A stretch of DNA of 64,000 nt, from NCBI RefSeq assembly GCF_026914265.1, contig NC_069136.1, positions 24,275,701 to 24,339,700 of the forward strand. Reading direction: 5' to 3'. The stretch is from Mya arenaria (taxonomy: Eukaryota > Mollusca > Bivalvia > Myida > Myidae). Shown one piece after another: positions 46,672 through 61,600 of the stretch; the first letter of the stretch is position 1, and the number at the start of each line of letters is the position of its first letter. Below the pieces are notes generated by a model. That model was not told the DNA's origin and searched no databases. It saw only the letters and a program-made list of their open reading frames with translations. A program made the position numbers and the translations under genes.

Positions 46672-49600
46672 CGGATGTCTGTCCGTAGATGCTCGAAGTC
46701 TTCAGCGGACAGGCCGCGGTTGCTTTGGCGGACGTCCGTCAAGATTTGAGCCAAATCTCGACGACCGATGTCTTTGAGAGCCTAAAACGGTTGAAGCAAA
46801 ATATCCAGTCTGATTGCATTTGTTAATGAAATGTAAGTTCAGGAAATAGTTTAGTTTAAACTTATTTATTGTACAACGATTGTGAAACAAGTTATTACAA
46901 CATTATATTAATCACTCTCGTTGGCACGATGTTTTGCGTGAGTGTGGTTTTGTGTTGTGGGGGGACACCGGAGTTCCCAGGGAAAACCCACTTGTCCGGC
47001 TTGGTGACCACAAACCAAACTATTTTAACAAATAATGTTGACCCTTTAATGAGTCAAGTCTCCTGTTCGAATGAGTATATATTTGAAATGTTTACTCATT
47101 TTTGAATCACCCACGAACCTGAATGAGCCTGTCAGCAAGGTCCGCCTGTGTCGTGCGTCCCCGCCACTCATACAGCACGTAGAAGGAGGCGAGGGACGCG
47201 CTGTGTCGGTACGTCCGGTAGATGTTGGATAGCTTTTCCGGTTTCAGCCCCAAACAGACCCCCAGCAGATGGCTCTCGTCGTTTTTCACTTGCTTGGCCA
47301 GATTGACCAGGCTGTTTCTGTTGAGGATCTTCAGGGACGCTAAAAAGGTGGTGTAAATTAGTAAATTATAAACGTAAGCACTCGAGTATTGCTGCAAAAA
47401 CAAAAAAAAACTACCTATACCTATGAATATAAAGATATCGCTTTATTTAACCAGATATTTTTAAATACAACTTTAAACCTAAAGACGTTTAGATAACAAA
47501 CTTAATTTTCAGCCAATAAAATTGCAGACAATCATTAAAACTATGCTTGATCATTAAGAATTTCAACTTCCGCCTTCTGCTACTCATCCGATACACAATT
47601 CCTGAGTTGACAATGTGTCAGCTAATGAGGTTGTATTTTAATATGATCTGAAGTCATAATTAGTGATTAAAAATGGCACTTTTGTTACGCTCACTCCGCT
47701 ACGCTAGTCTACACTCGAATGTTGAAAATTAGTCCACACTCGAATATTACATTGAAAAATAATTCAAACTCGAATGTTACATTGAAAAGTAGGCGATACT
47801 GGAATGTGACACTGAAAATTAATCCACACTCGAATGTTACATTGAAAAGTAATCCACACTCGAATGTTACATTGAAAAGTAGCCCACACTCGAATGTTAC
47901 ATTGAAAAGTAGTTCACACTCGAATGTATCATTGACAAGTAGTCTACACTCGAATGTTACATTGAAAGAGTCCAAAATCGAATGTTTCATTGAAAAGTAG
48001 TCCATACTTGAATGTGACATTTAAAAATAGTCCAAACTACAATTTAACATTGAAAAATAGTCCACACTCGAATGGCACATTGAAAAGTAGTCCATACTCA
48101 AATGTAACATTGAAAATTTGTCTACACTCGCATGTAACATTGAAAAGTTGGCTACACTCTAATGTTACATTGAAAGTATTCCATACTAAAATATAACATT
48201 GAACAGTACCTGATATGTAACACTGAATTATTGTTATATTGAAAATTATTGAATTAATTGAGTTATTGAAAATGATACCATACCCTCTCGCATCTGGTCG
48301 AGCGCCAGTGACGGGTCTTCTTCGATGAGCTCAGATGAAGTGGACTCACGGGAGAGAGGCGTTAACCCTGAAACCATTGATATTATGATACTCATAATCA
48401 TAAAAGTAAATGTTCACATTGTGAAAATACGCTACTGGAACTGAAATGATCCAAGTACAAGCTCTGTGGTTATCCCCAACCCCCAACAAAATCTGTTCAA
48501 AATAGAATTTTGTGTAATATGTGTGACAATACGTGTACATGTTTATAATTATATCCGTTGAAATAAATGACAAATACATTTGTAAATTATGTTCAGTTAT
48601 AAGGAAAAGTATAAGAAGAGAAAAAGAAAAATGTTGTTAACAGTCGCTATTTAAAACGTATAAGCGTAAAAATCTGTTGCAAAACGCATGAAAATCCGAG
48701 AAACGTCAAACACATTGTTGCATTAATCTTAATTCTTACATACCGCACCACGGAATTACTAACAACTGTATAGTTTATAATTTCTGTAAAGTTTCTGAAT
48801 TTCGCGAGCCAATATATGAAATTATTACGTCGCTTATTTAAAACCTGGAAAATTAGACAAATCGCGAAATAAAACCTAGTACAATGAAAATAATCTTCAA
48901 TAATCAAATACAAATGAAAGCATTTTCATTTTATTCTGAAACACAACGGGTAGGCCTTCGAAATCTTACTATTTTTTATATTTTTTTATTATCATATACA
49001 GATAGTGTTGGTTATATATATATAGTCCTAGGTTTACCGTATATTTCAATTTTGTGGAAAAAAAACAACAACAAAAAACAAAACAAACTGTAGCTCTTGT
49101 CTCGAACCGATTCTGATTTATTGGTTTAAAAAACTGTCGGCATAAACGATCGCTGAAGTTCAATAAAATCGTTCATTGGTTTTATTAAGTGGGTTTTTCC
49201 AGCGGTTCGAGCACCTAAAATGGCTAGTATAGAGACATTTCGCGCTACGCACTAAGATAGTTATATTATTAGTGTTTATCATTATTAATTTGAAGGGCAT
49301 CGGTCAGCCAAATTAATCGTTTAGAAGACCAAAAATAAAGAATAATTATTACTTGGAAACAAAATCTTAGCTGATATAAATTGCAAGACTAATACTTAAA
49401 GTTAATGAAATATAGTTCGCATTCTACTTGCCTAGTACCTAAATATTAATGTCCGGGTATTTATTGTTAGTATATATATATATATATATATATATATTTA
49501 CAAAACACTTTTGAGAGAATTGTTTCTGCTGGCTAAAAATGCATATATCTAAATTGTACAAAGCATTAATTGCGTTTAAACTTGTCAACAACCTCACTGA

Positions 49601-52600
49601 CATTTTAGTGTTATGTATATGGATCTATTTTCAAGCTTGGATTCAAGTTTTCTACAACAAACGTGACATCGTACTTGCCAAGGGTACCAGTAACGAACAT
49701 GCTAATAATTGCTTTTTAACTGAACAATCGCCAAATTTGGACAGAATTTATCAGAGGCATGATCACTTAACTGGGGTGCTGACAGAGTTAAACAATCCGG
49801 GACTTTTTGACCTAGTTTTAAACAATCATGGACTTTCTGAAAACGATTTTATACAAGCTAGAACTTTTTAAGATTTAAACAAACTGAAACTTTCTGACAA
49901 CGATTGAAACACGCCTAGACTTTCTGTCTAAGATTTAAACAATCTGTGACCCTCTGACTAAGGTTTAAACAATCTGGGACCCTCTATCTAAGATTTAAAC
50001 AATCTGGGACCCCCTGACTAAGATTTAAACAATCTGTGACCCTCTGACTAAGGTTTAAACAATCTGGGACCCTCTGACTAAGATTTAAACAATCTGTGAC
50101 CCTCTATCTAAGATTTAAACAATCTGGGACCCTCTGACTAAGATTTCAACAATCTGTGACCCTCTGACTAAGATTTAAACAATCTGGGACCCTCTATCTA
50201 AGGTTTAAATAATCTGGCACCCTCTGACTAAGGTTTAAACAATCTGTGACCCTCTGACTAAGGTTTAAATAATCTGGCACCCTCTGACTAAGGTTTAAAC
50301 AATCTGGGACCCTCTGTCTAAGGTTTAAACAATCTGGGACCCTCTATCTAAGATTTAAACAATCTGTGACCCTCTGACTAAGATTAAAACAATCTGTGAC
50401 CCTCTGACTAAGATTTAAACAATCTGTGACCCTCTGACTAAGATTTAAACAATCTGTGACCCTCTGACTAAGGTTTAAACAATCTGGGACCCTGTTTAAA
50501 CAATATGTGACCCTCTGACTAAGATTTAAACAATCTGTGACCCTCTGTCTAAGATTTAAACAATCTGGGACCCTCTATCTAAGATTTAAACAATCTGTGA
50601 CCCTCTGTCTAAGATTTAAACAATCTGGGACCCTCTGTCTAAGGTTTAAACAATCTGGGACCCTCTGTCTAAGATTTAAACAATCTGTGACCCTCTGACT
50701 AAGATTTAAACAATCTGGGACCCTCTGTCTAAGATTTAAACAATCTGTGACCCTCTGACTAAGATTTAAACAATCTGTGACCCTCTGACTAAGGTTTAAA
50801 CCCAGTGTCTAAGATTTAAACAATCTGGGACCCTCTGACTAAGATTTAAACAATCTGTGACCCTCTGTCTAAGATTTAAACAATCTGGGACCCTCTGTCT
50901 AAGATTTAAACAATCTAGGATTTTCACGCAATGACTTAAAGTCGCGTATTCGTCCAAACTGCTAAATCCTATATACTTCAACACACTGGATTATAAATAC
51001 ACGTGTAGTTTGTTAAAACACTAGTAGTAATAAAACAAAGCTGTGTAATGCAACTCACAAGCGTGACTAAATTATCTACACACAAACACAATTACAAAAC
51101 TCTGAAAGATAAATAAGAACGTGGACGTCATAAAGTAAAATCGTGATACAGGTTCTAATATCTATACTTTCAGGGTACCAGTTCACATAGAGATAACATG
51201 CACTGTTCGTGAAATATTTGTAATATTTTACCCATAATCATTCTAAAATGAATTTTGATTTCTACATAGTAGTCTGCGAATATCCATGAGTGTTCGAATT
51301 CATATTTTGTCGAATAGGATGGCATTTCTTTTTTTAACCTGCCGTAAATTTTATTTGATAAATCAGATGAATCGATAGATTTAACATAGACCGGGCCAAA
51401 AGACAACTTATTAGCCCAAACACTAAGCTGAGTCAGTGATGAACAATACATATTTCTTCCAATGAGATGGCAGTATTTCTCAAATTTTCCAATACATTTA
51501 TTTTATTCGGCAGTCACTCGTTATTGATTTTAATGAAATGTAGCGGTAGATATAAAAAGTGGTTGGCTCACTGAGATGGAAGTATACACAATCTAATTAA
51601 GAAAACTTAAAACTTAATGAATATTAGAATGTTCTTACAAAAAAATAAGTGGTTGTGCAACTGTAAGTTATTCAATTGGCCCCCAATTGAAATTGAAAAT
51701 TGAAATAGTTGCATAAGGAGAGATTAAATATCAAATGAGTACTTTCAGTAGAACAGTTTCCATGAAGAATAGTTCTTGTAGAATCTATTTACATTAGCTA
51801 TTGTGAAATGATGTACCCTGAAAGCAACCAACAGTCGGGGATACATAGACACATACTCTTCTCATCTTTTACAACCGCCACCTCTTTTTCCTCACTGGTG
51901 TCTTTCGTATTTTTGGCTGAAACTGAACAGGTAAGGCCACAATTAGAAAAAAAAATATTCTTGCGGTTACCCACCTCACAACTTTTAGGAATGGAAGGGA
52001 TTTCTAAGAAGTTTTTTTATAAAAAGTTTTCACTATAGTATACGCATTTTGGCTACCAAGGCCAATTTGTAGAAAACAGAAGGAAACATTTAATTAACAC
52101 CGCAAACGGCCGATTTTACTGAGTCGTTTACGTAACAGCAAAAAAAGGTTTTGTAAGGATGGCATCGAGTCATACACTCAATGAGTACTCAATTGTATTT
52201 TTCTAACTTGAATAATTACTCCGAACACGCACATACATGCAATTTGAGAAGACCCTTCTACATGTTTAGATAATAATTTTATATTTTCATATCTTGTACA
52301 AAAAATCCGATTATACGAACGTATAAATATTAACATATTATGCATTCGATGAAAGAAAACATGTTTATGAAAGTTAAGTATTGAAATCTTTACGTTTCAT
52401 TTCCAATATGCATCACGTTTGAACTATACATACACGTATGCCATTGTGTTTTTTTTTTTGCCCGGAGGCCTTTTGTACAATAAGCTTTAAACTTTGTACT
52501 TTGCAATTCAAACGAATTACTATATAGTAATTAAATAATCTTAAGGGTACGTTAAATATGTGTTCTATTTGTAAGGTGTATAAGAAAACAAGAAATAAAT

Positions 52601-55600
52601 TCTAACGCAACAGAAGTGAAAAATTGAGAAAAAGGTGACAAAACAGACATATATTTGTTCAAATTGCAATGCACAACAGTTATCTAAGCATCTATTATCA
52701 GAGTATACATGTTTAAGTTAATTGACATATTAAGACATATAAAGACAACACTGAATTTCGCAACACGCTAGAGAAAAAACATGAGTTTAGTAAACACTAC
52801 CGGGTTAGTATACAGTCCAAATGGTAGTTGATTGAATTCGAAATTCAGATAAGCATACCTTCGCTGAAATGAAAGACTTCGTCGTCTTGGTCGGGAGAAT
52901 GGACAGGGGACTGGGCTATATACCCCTGAACTGCAACAAACCGTTACTAGCATTTCACATAACACCATTAGAACAAAGGTCTAATCACTACTGGGTCCAT
53001 GGAAACCATTCTATTGGTAATAATATTTATTAGGTTAAATATGATACTTTGTACACTTTATTTAGCGATTGTCAGATAGAAGAATATTGAATGGTTTTCA
53101 TGCTTAGGAACTACAAACTTCGTAACTAAACTAACATGTGAGAAGCAAAACTGGATGGGAAATGAAAAGCGGTGGTGATGTGAACTTTAATGTTAAAATA
53201 GAAATGTTAGCCATATGAAACCGATATGTGCATATCTACTGTAATCACCAATCACTACACGAACATATTTATGAGGCGTTAACTATGTTTGGATCAAACG
53301 ACTTACCAAGCAGGGCCAATATGTCCTGCACATTGCAAAAGAAGGTATGTAGCACTGAGTTATCCCTTCCTAGTCTTAACACGAAGGTGATCCTGCCATT
53401 GCAGTCAGCGATTCTGATCGGAAATCGGACATAGTTGTCTGACCCTTCCAAGTAAGTCAAAGTGTAAGCATCTTCGGGAATGTCAGGGTCGAGCGACACA
53501 CTGCCTTTGATTTCTAATTTAATCTCATCTGCTTGCTGTAATAATCTATCAGGTGACTGACTCTTTGGCAGTTCTATCATTCCAACTTTTGATTTATCCC
53601 TAACCACTTCGGGTACTCTAAACTTCTCCGTACAGACCACGTTGAGGACAATCTCGTTTAAGTTTTCAGCCTGATGTACGGTTTGCTGGTTCTCCACAAA
53701 CAAAAGCAGTTTACAGAGCTGTTTCCTGCCCAGTATGACCTCCATCTCCCGCCGTATGTTCGCCTCCGTGCCCGCCGTGTATGACTGTGAGTCCACCGAT
53801 GCCAGCATTGTTCTGAAAGAAGATGATTTTCATTTCAGACTTTTTTTGAGATGTTTGCAAAATATTTTGAAATTTTTGAATTTACTAAACGACAAAAAGT
53901 GTAACCGCCATATGCAATTTGACACTCTTTCATACGCACGGTATTGACTGCATACTGTAACTGTTTTACCCGGAATGTTAGTCTGGTTTATATTCCATTT
54001 TAATTGATTTTTCAAAACGTCTTCAACTAACATCGGGTTTCATTTACTTAACTTAACAATAGCAACGTTCATATATCCTAGTATATTTAGGTTTGTAAGT
54101 CACTGTTATGAACAAGCTAATTGCAATAATTAAACCCTACCGAAAGATAACCAATCGACGATAACCTACCCGCCGTTGGACGTGTTATCCACCGTGTACA
54201 CGTTGTCGCTGCTGAGATGGAGAAGGCCCTCACCGTCAACCACCTCCAACTTCTCGTTTGTGTATTTTAGCACCTGAAACCGTAAAGAAATCATTTTTAT
54301 TTAGGTTTAATCATCGACTGTTCTGATCTGTAAAAACCTTAGTATTTTAATTACACTCGTATGTGTATTACGCCGGGCAGTAATCCCTATACTGAAATTG
54401 CCATAGACCATATATATTTCAATTGTAATACAAAACTTAATCACCTATGAAAAAAGTGAATATATTTTTTTTTCCGAAATATATACATGTATGACTGATT
54501 TTGCGGAAAATAAGTGTATACGTTAATATATGAACAAATATGTTTTCAAACACCATTTACAAATGTAAATACCATTTAAATAAGCGTTCAAAGCTAATTT
54601 TCGATTTTATATAAAAAAAATAACATATATCATACCAATATTTTTGTGTTTTGGTCAGCTAGGGCGTTAAATGGGATTTTTATTGAGATTTTCCTCTCGA
54701 CTGGTGCGCCGTCTATCTCTACGGCCGGAGAAGCGGAAGTTATATGCCGGAAGTCTTCAGGGCAAAATGCCCGGTATTGACGCTCCTGTGGTCCGTCCAG
54801 GGGTTGCACCTAATGAATAACCAAAATAATACATTATTTGCCGGCATTTTAAAATGAATAACCAAAATAAGCATAAATTAGCTGATAGTGTGTCAATGAA
54901 ATCCCCAAAAAAGTATACCATTAGTCCATTGCGTTTCAATGAAAACCCAAAATAAGTATAACATTCGCCCATTGCGTGTCAATGAAAACCCAAAATAAGT
55001 ATAACATTCGCCCATTGCGTGTCAATGAAAACCCAAAATAAGTATAACATTCGCCCATTGCGTGCCAATGAAAACCCAAAATAAGTATAACATTCGCCCA
55101 TTGCGTGTCAATGAAAACCCAAAATAAGTATAACATTCGCCCATTGCGTGTCAATGAAAACCCAAAATAAGTATAACATTCGCCCATTGCGTGTCAATGA
55201 AAACCCAAAATAAGTATAACATTGGCCCATTGCGTGTCAATGAAAACCCAAAATAAGTATAACATTCGCCCATTGCGTGTCAATGAAAACCCAAAATAAG
55301 TATAACATTGGCCCATTGCGTGTCAATGAAAACCCAAAATAAGTATAACATTGGCCCATTGCGTGTCAATGAAAACCCAAAATAAGTATAACATTGGCCC
55401 ATTGCGTTTCAATGAAAACCCAAAATAAGTATAACATTGGCCCATTGCGTGCCATTGAAAACCCAAAATAAGTATAACATTCGCCCATTGCGTTTCAATG
55501 AAAACCCAAAATAAGTATAACATTGGCCCATTGCGTTTCAATGAAAACCCAAAATAAGTATAACATTCGCCCATTGCGTGCCATTGAAAACCCAAAATAA

Positions 55601-58600
55601 GTATAACATTCGCCCATTGCGTGTCAATGGAAACCCAAAATAAGTATAACATTGGCCCATTGCGTGTCAATGGAAACCCAAAATAAGTATAACATTAGCC
55701 CATTGCGTTTCAATGAAAACCCAAAATAAGTATAACATTAGCCCATTGCGTTTCAATGAAAACCCAAAATAAGTATAACATTAGCCAATTGCGTTTCAAT
55801 GAAAACCCAAAATAAGTATAACATTCGCCCATTGCGTTTCAATGAAAACCCAAAATAAGTATAACATTCGCCCATTGCGTGCCATTGAATAACTAAACTA
55901 AGTGACATTTTTGCCAATTATGTTCCAGTGAATGACCAAAACTAGTACATGTATAAAATTTGCCCATTGCGTGCCACAGAAAAACCAAAATATGCATTGC
56001 GTTTGACCATTTAGTGATAATGAATATCCAAAAATATTTGATAGCAATTACTGTCATGTTAATTCAGACAAAACTCTCATATTTAAATAACTAACCATCA
56101 TTGTGACTCGATGCTGTTTAGAATTTGTCCCTGGTGGAACAACAGCCTCGATGTTGTTATTATATGTCGTCATAAGTCGACCTCCTTCTGGTCCGACCTG
56201 CCGTGACGTCATCGGGCGTTCTTCTATGGCAACAAAAGCTTCCATTCTACAACCGCTGAACACAAGGAAGTTGCCTTTGCCAAACCGCTTCTGCAATACA
56301 TGTACATAATCAGTTAAACCTAGTTTTGAAAAAAGCAAGCGGAATTTTTAATAGTCGCAAGAGATCATATAAGCTTCATAGAAAGATGCTAAAAACTAAA
56401 TGTAGATTCAAGTTACCTAGGTACATTAACACTTAGTTAACATTGTTTACCACTAATCAATTCCCGGCGCGAGCCACGCCTCTTAAATGGTGAAAGTTTA
56501 CTTTTTATGTCAATATCGGAGAAAAATAATAAAAATCGCTTAAAGCTGCACTCTCACAGATTGAACGTTTTGACAACTTTTTTTTATTTTTTGTCTTGGA
56601 ACCAGCCAATTTTTGCGAAATTACATGGAAACCAGTTATATAAGACAGCTGACAAAACATCAATAAAAAATGATGTTTTATGAAGTGTTCTTAAACCGTT
56701 AGGAGTACTCGAAAATCCTCATGAAAGCATTTTAAATTTCGGTTTTGAGTGAGGGGCGAATATCAAAGGTTGGGTACCTAAGTTATGCCCCCTATAACGT
56801 TCAACCCTGGACCTGGACCCGCCCCTGAATTACACTTAATAGTTGAGTTTAAAATAGTCAAAGATATGGTGTGCTTCAATTCCCTAATCAGTCAAAGTTA
56901 GTAGAAAGGGCTGCGAGACCATGCTTGTTGTCCGTATGGACTACTTTTTGCGTGTTACGTCGTCAAATTATGTGTAATATCAACAGGTTTTTAAAAGCGT
57001 CAATCTAATATCGAGTGCATATGTAAATGATTGAAAAAAAAACTGTTGTCAAGTGAGTTCACAGTTTCATATTTTGTAACATCGTCACCGCCACTCAAAT
57101 TAAATTGTTTTTCTCATGACGTTCTACGCTTCAACCCAATGAGCCCTTCTAAATCATTATTAGAATACAACCGCATAAGCTGACACACTGTCAATGCAAA
57201 ATCTGATGCAGAGAGTGTACACGTATCGGATGAGTGGCAGTAGGTGAACCTTTAAACGCCCGCAAACGTTGAATTCTTAATGATTGCCTATCTGCAATTT
57301 CATTGGCTGGAAGTGTACGTTGTATTCTTAATTAACGTTCAAAGAAAACCTTACAGTGATTACGTACAGTCTCAAGTCTGAGTTCAGACTCAAGAATCAT
57401 TATGGCAAAACTTCATTTCATTGTAATTTGTCTTTTTAAAGAGCAATGATGGTACAATTTGCTGAAATATATTAAAATTTGAATGTTTTATTATAATAAA
57501 CATACACTTTTCTTAAAGAAATGGAACAGATTTTGTTCCTTTATTAAAATGCTTTTCTGAGTCTGAGTCTATACTTGGATTTGAGACTGTACGTAATCAT
57601 GGTCCCTGGACATTCGTTGCAAATTACGTACATCATACTGTGCATCCAATGGTCGCCATTCCTCGCCAACCTTGACCTTGACAAACAGCTTCAGTTTCAA
57701 CTCGTCATAACTCTTCGTGAGTGGACAGTGCACCTTTATACCTTTCCAAGTTTCCGGCTGTTTACCGCGTAACAGGAAAATGTCTGATATGATCTTCTGA
57801 TTTTCCTGGATGGTGTGAAAAGAATACATTTACAAAATCGATAGTTTAATTTAATTCCCGTGATCTAATTGACGATTACTTTATATGGTATAATTTACAA
57901 GATTTTCCTTACTATCAGAGACGTTTGTGAATTTAAACGCCTTTGAGCAAATGCAAACGCTAGTCTCTTTTCGTTCAATCAAGGGACATAACTCGAAAAG
58001 AAATCCGGATATGGCCTTGCTAACATACTTATGTAAGTATTGTCTCTTGTAGTGCATTCACTAAGCTGTATTTAAATTAATTAAACGATTTTGAGTGTTG
58101 GTCACAGACAAAGTTTTCTAAGACGGCAACACAATGGCTATTTAAAGCTGCACACTCACAGATTTTGACAAATGTTTTATTATTTGTCTTGGAAACGAGA
58201 CATTTTTGCATCAATGTGTAGAAACCAGTGATATAAGCCTTCTGACAAAAGATCAGTTTTTCATAATTTATTTAAACGTTCGAAAATTGATGTTTAACGG
58301 CTAAAAACGTTACAAACGTTTTAAGATAAAAAAACACGAACATTTCGGCAGTTCTACAAACAATTTAGACCTGTTTTATTGTGATTATTATATAACATGG
58401 CTGAAGTGAAGTCATTGATGTCAAAATAAGCTGATTCTGAGACATAAAAAATGGCCCAAGTATCAATCTTTGAGAGTGTAGCTTTAATACCTGGATTTCT
58501 TTTTCTTCTAAAGAAACAACAACAACAGACGAGTTAAAATTCCAGATTAAAGCTACGCTTCTGTAAGTTCATGCCTAAAATACCTTTAAACTTATTTCCT

Positions 58601-61600
58601 CTATGACTACTTTCCTCATTTCATTGGGGCATGGCGAAACACGTGTTCGCGCCACGTCTATCCAGCGAAACGGCTGACACGAGGCGCGCACTCGGCAAGA
58701 ATTGCGAACCTTTAGGGGCGCCAGGGTCGACTCCGCAACTTCATCTGGAAGGGACCTGAAAGCACATATATTTGTACTTTCTTTGGAAAACGGTTCTAGG
58801 GGCAATAAATCATATGTCTTAATGTTATCATTTTGTAATTAACATTAACAATGAACAACATATGTAATAAATTGTGCTGTGTTCTAGGTATAAAGATTCT
58901 CTTTCGGAGCACCTCGGCCATTTTCCTTCGGAAGCAACTTCGGATGTATATGGAGGGAATGTTTAATTCAACTACACTGCAAGTAGATCCCGCAGTAATT
59001 TCAATTAAGTATTTAAATTCGATGACTTTACTCATGGGAATCTTAATTATTTTTGCAATAATACATTCCAACGACAATCAATTTAAACTTAGATTTACAA
59101 AATACACGTTAAAACACTACCGTTCATTCATACTATAATTTGAAAATTTATGAACTACTTCTACTGATGTACCGGCATACATCTGAGGTTATTTTCGATG
59201 GAAAATGGCCGAGGAGTTCCGCATTCACAGATTCTCTTGCATAACAATAGCAAATTTACAGCCTTAAAGAATACAGCTAAACTAAAGCAATCCCGCTCAA
59301 GCAGAAATTGCGTACAGCTTAATGAATACTTGTTAGTATGGTTTGTGGCAATTTTGTCAAAACTAATGTGAAGCCATATTTTTGAGCACATTTATACGTA
59401 CGAGTCGTTTGACAGAGACAGCACATTGAGAGTTTTTGGCACAGTGTTTTCCATATGGTCTGAGGACCGGAAGTTGCGTTCTTGTCGAGCGGAAGTGAGC
59501 TGCTCAGAGAGACGAGAGGACAGTGGAGGCTTCATTGTCATATCCGTTCTGGGAATGGTTGAAAATAAATCAATTACAGGATTATTCATATTTTCCAAGT
59601 ATACAATTAGAAGATAGTAATTAAAGATGGCTTTGTTATAATGTTCAGTCTTGTACTACAATGTATAAGGTATTTTTCTAAGTAGTTACCTTATCTCTTA
59701 CAGAAAAGAATTAAATACATGGCTGTATGATTGGCGCAGTGGATAGCGAACTCTCTTTTCACCAAGGCGTCAAGAGTTCGATTCCTGGCATGAGCGCATG
59801 AGAGTTTGGTTGGTGATTACCAAGCCGGACAGGTGGGTTTTCTCCAAGCTCTCCGCTTTCCCCCCAAAAAAATCAAGACCAAACTCTCGCGTCAAAGAGA
59901 GTGACTTAGTGTAAGTCTATGAAACTCTCTTCACAGTCGTAAAAATAAATGAGTGAAAACTTAAGCCGAGCATAAGGCGATTTAGCTGAGCAAATGGAAC
60001 TATTTTAATACACGTCTGTGGTATGCTGCGGTCGAGGATTGAACCATCGGCGTCCCGCTCTCCGAAGTGGAAACTCTACCACTGAGGTATTAACTTTAAC
60101 TTTAAACAGAATTCTAGATATAGAACGTGTTAAACATAATTTATTATAGTGCAGTTCGTAGAAAATTATTCCAGATGGGAACTGTTTAACATTTTTTCCA
60201 AAAAACATTACATATCGCAGTACCTGACTTTGACCCCATTTTGGACGAGCTCCAGGGCAAATATGATCCACTGTCGTAGAAATGGCACGATGACTGGCTC
60301 CATCTTCTCTCTGTTGAAACATAAAGAATATATTACAAGAGAGTCACGGAGAGAATGCAAACCTCGTCTATTGTAGTTTTAACCGTTGTTGTTGCTACCG
60401 ATGATGATGTCGTTGTTGTTGTTGTTGTGTTTTCAGTTGAACAAGGTGCATTACTCGACAATTATTACAACCCGAGTCTTGTAATACGTGTATGTTTGTA
60501 TTATCTCGGGTAACATATGTACCAAGTTTGACCAGAAAATCTAAAACGGTTTTATGGCTAAGGTTAAAAGTGAATGCAAGACAACAACGTCGCCCGCTAC
60601 GATGACAGTAAGGATATAAAAATACCTCGACTTTTTGTTCGAAAAAAACAGACGAGTTAAAACATGACAAATAATAAAAGTTATCTGATTGTCATTCCAT
60701 ATTGATAAGCAACATTTTTTATCCTAGAATTAAAGTCGAACTTTATGCATGAATTGTGTGTTTGTTTGTTTTTCAACAAAAGTATTTGGAAAATCTAGGA
60801 TATCGAAACAACAGTTTGCTAAAACCTAAATTAAAAACTTTAAGTGCGGGAATTCACAGATTTAGAAAGATTTCGAGAAATCTTATTAATCCGAATGTGC
60901 ATCTAATAAGAGTATCCACCTTAGGCACAAATATTATGTTGAAACCTATACGTTTACAAATGCAGATATCTTATAAGTATACATACGCCTGATTTAGAAA
61001 GCTGCTTGGTTCGACAAGCGCCTTTGAGAGCCTGATACAGGTCTCAGCGAAGCAGTCAAACCCTCGTAGTTGCGCTTCCGGTGCCGTGTACATACACATT
61101 CCGACCTGAATCACAACCGGAACCAGATCTAGGAGCGCCTGTATATATACTGGCGTTTCATTTGAGGACAAAAGCCTGAAATACAAAACCGATGAAAAGC
61201 GTTACGTTGATGCTACGTTAGCGTTACGTTCAGATGATTATAATAACGTGATGAACATGAGCAAGCTTAAACAATCTTAAGGCCCAGCGTGTTCGATATA
61301 CTAGTATGCATTATCATTCATAAGCGGTTTGATATTGATAAATCTAACGCATAGCACCATTGCTCTGGGATACGAGAATGGATATACACCGCTAAATCAT
61401 ATTCCATAAAAAAATCCCCCCACACATACACAACCCTCGCAAAGCAATCCCCACTCCCCCTATGCGTTTCTTCCTAGAATCCTTTTGAGACCGTGGTTTC
61501 CTTGAAAACCCTGAATACTGCGTTCCAAAAAGGAGAATTTTAGCTCATTAACTGAAAATTTAACCATTATCGGAAAAAATACATTCAACTGGTACAAAAT

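Noticed and set aside
47107-47118. Stop at 47107 as the end of the death-domain protein
   Set aside because: Reading on past 47119 enters an intron. Splicing at GTTCGT to 46781 adds ALKDIGRRDLAQIL, which completes the death domain in phase.
60012-60090. Functional tRNA gene
   Set aside because: A and B boxes are present, but no complete cloverleaf with a paired acceptor stem could be drawn.
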